Assembly (NCBI GenBank): GCA_947487925.1
Contig: CANLCA010000055.1
Coordinates: 1 to 10,165, forward strand
Length of the DNA stretch: 10,165 nucleotides
Direction: 5' to 3'
Source: Verrucomicrobiales bacterium
Lineage (GTDB): Bacteria; Verrucomicrobiota; Verrucomicrobiia; Limisphaerales; F1-80-MAGS106
The stretch's first letter is position 1. Each line of letters opens with the position of its first letter. A program made the translations under genes and the position numbers. Below the pieces are notes generated by a model, which saw only the letters and a program-made list of their open reading frames with translations, made no database searches and had not been told where the DNA came from. This document shows positions 7,807-10,165 of this stretch, one piece after another.

Positions 7807-7828
7807 GAGGAGCTTGAATTGGCTCCTC
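7807..7828 (-). promoter_or_regulatory. Hairpin in the presumed rpsA leader (proximal)
   Basis: GAGGAGC, an eight-base CAATTCAA loop and GCTCCTC form a perfect 7-bp stem 58-79 bases upstream of the rpsA start. The 5' arm carries a GAGGAG, a Shine-Dalgarno-like purine run that the hairpin would hide. In E. coli, S1 represses its own mRNA through a structured leader; whether this hairpin does the same is inference. Confidence 0.35.
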
Positions 7829-7856
7829 GGGAGGCTCCATTGCCTAACGGACCAAA

Positions 7857-7871
7857 CGTTGCTTGGCAACG
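7857..7871 (-). promoter_or_regulatory. Hairpin in the presumed rpsA leader (distal)
   Basis: CGTTGC-CAA-GCAACG is a perfect 6-bp stem with a three-base loop, 108-122 bases upstream of rpsA. It could equally be an operator if transcription starts downstream of it. Three TAACC copies lie next to it. Confidence 0.25.
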
Positions 7872-8120
7872 GAGGTTAGAGGTTAGGTTACGCGTTGACG
7901 TTTGTTTCTCAGCCTCAACGGGTCGCCGCACACACGGCACCCAGGCAAGCGCGAAGTCTGGACACGGATATTGAGAATGCAAGCTGTAAAAAGTGTCTTC
8001 ATGAGGATTGAGGTGCGCGAGCGTGGCGGAATCAACATCAGCAAGAGCGATCATGTGCATGCACTCTGGGTGTATCAGGGGCATTGAAGAAGTCCAATCA
8101 CACCGCTAAGGCTGTCGTAT

Positions 8121-8164
8121 CGTGACTGCGGCTGAGGTCCAGTTGCATGCCTCTTTCAGTCACG
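8121..8164 (-). terminator. Inverted repeat across the regulator pseudogene's stop codon
   Basis: CGTGACTG at 8121-8128 and CAGTCACG at 8157-8164 are perfect complements. GAGG (8134-8137) and CCTC (8150-8153) can pair inside them, giving a long two-part hairpin. One arm contains the TGA stop of the regulator's last frame. No T-run follows, so a terminator role is tentative. Confidence 0.35.
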
Positions 8165-9338
8165 CCGCTTCCGAATCCCCAATGCCTTGATGCGCGAGGC
8201 GAGCGTCGTGGGCCTCATGCCCAGTAGTTCGGCGGCGCCGCCGACGCCGAAGACCTTTCCGCCGGCTTGCTCCAGGGCGGCGGCGATGCTCTCGCGCTCC
8301 TGGCGCTTCAACTCATCCCGCGTCAACAAACTGGCTGAGGGCTGCACCGTCTTGCTTTTCTTGATGGAGTCGGCGGACCTCGCCTCCGCCAGCTCAAACT
8401 GCAACGGCCCGCCTTACGAGAGAACCACCGCGCGCTCCACCGCGTTCTGAAGCTCGCGAACGTTACCGGCCCAGTCGTGCGCGGTGAGCTGGGTCAGGGT
8501 CGCCTGCGTCACTCGCGGCGTGGGACGGTTCATCCGTCGCGCGGTCTGCTTCACAAAATGTGTGGCGAGGGGAACAATGTCGTCGCGACGCTCACGCAGC
8601 GGCGGAATCTCAATCGGGAACACGCTCAGGCGATAGAATAAATCCTGACGAAAACGACCGGCCTCGACCTCTTTCTTCAAGTCGCGATTGGTGGCGGCGA
8701 TAATGCGCACGTTGACCTTCCGCGTCCGCGTGTCGCCCACGCGTTCAATCTCCTTCTCCCGCAAGACCCGCAAAAGCTTCGCCTGCATTGCCAGCGGCAC
8801 CTCGCCGATTTCGTCGAGAAAGAGCGTGCCGCCATCCGCGAGTTCGAAGCGCCCGGGTTTGTCCTTGATCGCGCCCGGTGAATGAGACGACGCCCTCGCC
8901 CGGCCCCCAATCAGGCAATCCATCGTGACCCGGTCCTGGCTCCATCATGTCCTTGGCAATCGAGCCGCCGGATTTCGCCATCGTTCCAATGTTGGTGACG
9001 CCCAGCGGCGCGCGCGACCAGCCCTCCGCTGTTTCGTTCAAGACATCCAACCGCCGCCATTCTTCCCGGGGGTTCTTCAACTTTCCGGCGCTAGCCACGA
9101 GATGCAAACACTCGCGCTGAGCGGGACACACCTCGGGATGGTTGCAAACGGCGCATTTGTCGCCCGGCTCGATCAGCCAAATTCGCACGAGCGCATCCTC
9201 CGCAGTCAGTGGTCCGGCCATCCGGTCATCCGTGCGCAAGGCTAGACCGAAGTGCTCGGTGATCTGGAGGAGAATCGCGTCAACCGACCGCTGCTCAGAA
9301 AATGCCAGTATCACTTCCTGCAAGCCATCCATGTTCAC
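8156..9338 (-). pseudogene. Decayed sigma-54-dependent enhancer-binding regulator (GAF / AAA+ / Fis-type HTH)
   Basis: Three pieces of one regulator lie in order. Piece one, from GTG 9336-9338 (ATG 9330-9332 also possible), is a GAF sensor domain with a C62-x2-C65-x5-C71-x5-C77 cluster; it ends near GVVSFTG (149-155). Piece two, in another frame from about 8880 to 8414, is the later half of a sigma-54 AAA+ domain: TGAIKDKPGRFELADGG, Walker B GTLFLDEIGE, sensor I RIIAATNRDL, RFRQDLFYRLSVFPIEIPPL and WAGNVRELQNAVERAVVLS. Piece three follows an in-frame TAA (8414-8416) and reads GGPLQFELAEA through a Fis-type helix-turn-helix (GGAAELLGMRPTTLASRIKALGI). Walker A and the AAA+ N-terminus are missing and there is no room for them, so the join at 8875-8882 (TTCACCGG on the minus strand) looks like a deletion plus frameshift. 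Intact relatives activate sigma-54 promoters after sensing a signal. It probably once controlled the divergent AhpD-like gene. Misassembly is the main alternative. Confidence 0.88.
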
Positions 9339-9349
9339 ACGGATGGTTT

Positions 9350-9384
9350 ACGACGGTTCGTAGACAATCTCAACGAATATTCGT
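9350..9384. promoter_or_regulatory. Tandem ACGA-N4-TCGT sites, candidate activator binding sites
   Basis: ACGACGGTTCGT (9350-9361) and ACGAATATTCGT (9373-9384) share ACGA-N4-TCGT. They start exactly 23 bases apart, about two helical turns, so two dimers would sit on the same DNA face. The second is a perfect 12-base palindrome. A lone half-site TCGTA lies at 9398-9402. They sit about 90-120 bases before the -24/-12 element, the usual distance for enhancer-type activator sites. Confidence 0.55.
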
Positions 9385-9470
9385 AATTTCCGAGATGTCG
9401 TAGCTCCTCGGTCGGGGGTGAATCCACAGAAAGCCCAATGATTCGCTCGCTTCTGGTCCAAACAGCTCTC

Positions 9471-9486
9471 TGGCACGCATCATGTG
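9471..9486 (+). promoter_or_regulatory. Candidate sigma-54 (-24/-12) promoter of the AhpD-like gene
   Basis: TGGCACGCATCATGTG matches the sigma-54 consensus TGGCACG-N4-TTGC perfectly at the -24 element and keeps TG at -12, with T replacing the final C (TGT for TGC), in the correct spacing. The predicted transcription start near 9496 leaves a leader of about 42 bases. The adjacent sigma-54 regulator remnant supports the reading; the -12 mismatch is the weak point. Confidence 0.5.
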
Positions 9487-9537
9487 TATTGGAGTGCAGC
9501 GCTGCACTACGCAGCACTGAAAAACGAAAGAATCAAC

Positions 9538-10125
9538 ATGAGCCGCATCACTCAACTCGACCCAACCAGCTCGACCGGCAAGACCAAGCAACTTTTCGAC
9601 GGCGTGCAGGCTAAACTCGGCATCGTCCCCAACCTCTTCCGAGTCCTTGGCAATTCTCCCGCCGCGCTCGAAGGCTACCTGAACTTCAGCGGAGCCCTTG
9701 CCGGCGGCGTCCTCAACGCCAAGGTGCGCGAGCAGATCGCGCTCGCCGTCGCGGAAATCAACGACTGCGCCTACTGCCGGAATGCCCACGCCTACATCGG
9801 TAGCAAGGCCGGCCTGAGCGAACAGGACATCGCTGACGCGCGCCAGGTCGTGGCGACCGATGACCGCACCGCAGCCATCCTAAACCTCGCCCGCAGCATC
9901 GTCGTGCAGCGCGGCGAACTCAGCGACACGGAGTTCAAGGCCGCCCGCGCCGCCAAACTCACTGACGCCGAGATTGTCGAAACCACCGCAAACGTCGCGC
10001 TCAACATCCTGACCAACTACGTCAACCACGTCGCCCAGACCGTCGTGGATTTCCCCGAGGTGAATTCCGGCGAAGTCGAAGCCTCCGCCGAAGTCTGCGC
10101 CACCAGTTGTGGCTGCGGTCACTAA
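9538..10125 (+). CDS. AhpD/carboxymuconolactone decarboxylase-like protein (peroxidase-related)
   Basis: The 195-residue protein has the all-helical carboxymuconolactone decarboxylase/AhpD fold. C77-x2-C80-x3-H84 in INDCAYCRNAHAYIG is the redox-active CxxC plus His of AhpD-type alkylhydroperoxidases, with E73 nearby. The N-terminal stretch KTKQLFDGVQAKLGIVPNLFRVLGNSPAAL and the later NILTNYVNHVAQTVVDFP are characteristic of the 'uncharacterised peroxidase-related' subgroup. A role in detoxifying peroxides or a related thiol-based reaction is likely; the substrate is unknown. The extra C-terminal tail has three Cys (C187, C191, C193) and ends CGCGH, which could bind metal or act in redox relay. 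ATG at 9538-9540 was chosen because the domain starts at once with SRITQLDP; an upstream ATG at 9484 overlaps the predicted promoter. It is divergent from the broken sigma-54 regulator and probably sigma-54 dependent. Confidence 0.88.
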   Translation: MSRITQLDPTSSTGKTKQLFDGVQAKLGIVPNLFRVLGNSPAALEGYLNFSGALAGGVLNAKVREQIALAVAEINDCAYCRNAHAYIGSKAGLSEQDIADARQVVATDDRTAAILNLARSIVVQRGELSDTEFKAARAAKLTDAEIVETTANVALNILTNYVNHVAQTVVDFPEVNSGEVEASAEVCATSCGCGH

Positions 10126-10165
10126 ACGATTTCCACGGAGCGAATCTCTTTGGATTGAACAAGCA

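Larger units (their letters stand above)
7750..8155. other. Upstream region of rpsA, no confident gene
   Basis: About 400 bases lie between the rpsA start and the 3' end of the broken sigma-54 regulator. Short open frames exist on both strands, but none has a recognisable product or ribosome binding site. The stretch holds two hairpins of the presumed rpsA leader, three closely spaced GGTTA copies at 7874-7890 (TAACC on the rpsA strand), a GTGCATGCAC palindrome at 8055-8064, and part of a larger inverted repeat at 8121-8164. No promoter for rpsA matching both sigma-70 boxes with correct spacing was found, although one must lie here. Confidence 0.5.

Noticed and set aside
8011..8035. GCGAGCGTGGCGGAAT at about 8018 resembles the 5' end of a tRNA-Leu
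   Set aside because: Only about 16 bases fit. No anticodon arm, T-loop GGTTCGAATCC-type sequence or matching 3' acceptor strand follows.
7902..8087. 61-codon open frame on the plus strand upstream of rpsA
   Set aside because: No recognisable domain, no Shine-Dalgarno, and it lies over the presumed rpsA promoter region.
8414..8923. AAA+ fragment read as a free-standing gene starting at ATG 8921-8923
   Set aside because: It lacks Walker A and the first residues before TGAIKDKPGRFE are out-of-frame GAF sequence, so it is better explained as part of a broken regulator.

Overview
The window reads as an ordinary chromosomal stretch of a moderately GC-rich bacterium, most likely a member of the Verrucomicrobiota (Pedosphaera/Limisphaera-like). 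The evidence is a secreted PEP-CTERM protein, an outer-envelope-type PQQ-like beta-propeller, a small double zinc-ribbon protein, and a sigma-54 activator whose GAF domain carries a Cys cluster. The lineage is an inference from gene types and was not tested by any search.

Left part (1-4616, all on the minus strand). Reading in the direction of transcription, the genes are a family-4-type uracil-DNA glycosylase (4616-3702), a secreted eight-repeat PQQ-like propeller (3489-2317), a HemW-like radical SAM protein (2228-873) and a chorismate-lyase (UbiC)-like protein (821-225). The last three are spaced 88 and about 50 bases apart and may be one transcript. A perfect TATAAT box lies about 100 bases upstream of the propeller gene.

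Middle part (4617-7749). A PEP-CTERM protein with a very good Shine-Dalgarno/GTG start and then a small double zinc-ribbon protein run on the plus strand. They converge on rpsA, a six-S1-domain ribosomal protein S1 gene on the minus strand, which ends in a textbook rho-independent terminator (5978-6009). About 400 bases upstream of rpsA hold no convincing gene but contain two short hairpins in the presumed leader.

Right part (8121-10165). This is the most informative region. A sigma-54 enhancer-binding regulator on the minus strand is broken in two ways. Its GAF domain is joined out of frame to the middle of the AAA+ domain at a TTCACCGG junction, so Walker A is gone. An in-frame TAA then separates the AAA+ domain from the Fis-type helix-turn-helix. 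Divergent from it is an intact AhpD/carboxymuconolactone decarboxylase-like gene. The shared 199-base spacer holds two copies of ACGA-N4-TCGT exactly 23 bases apart and, about 90 bases further on, a TGGCACG-type -24/-12 element just upstream of the AhpD-like gene. This looks like the enhancer and promoter of a sigma-54 circuit whose local activator has decayed.

I found no CRISPR array, insertion sequence, tRNA or rRNA. No wholly new system is evident. The strongest second-look items are the broken activator with its preserved operator architecture, and the pairing of a UbiC-like protein with a HemW-like radical SAM protein.
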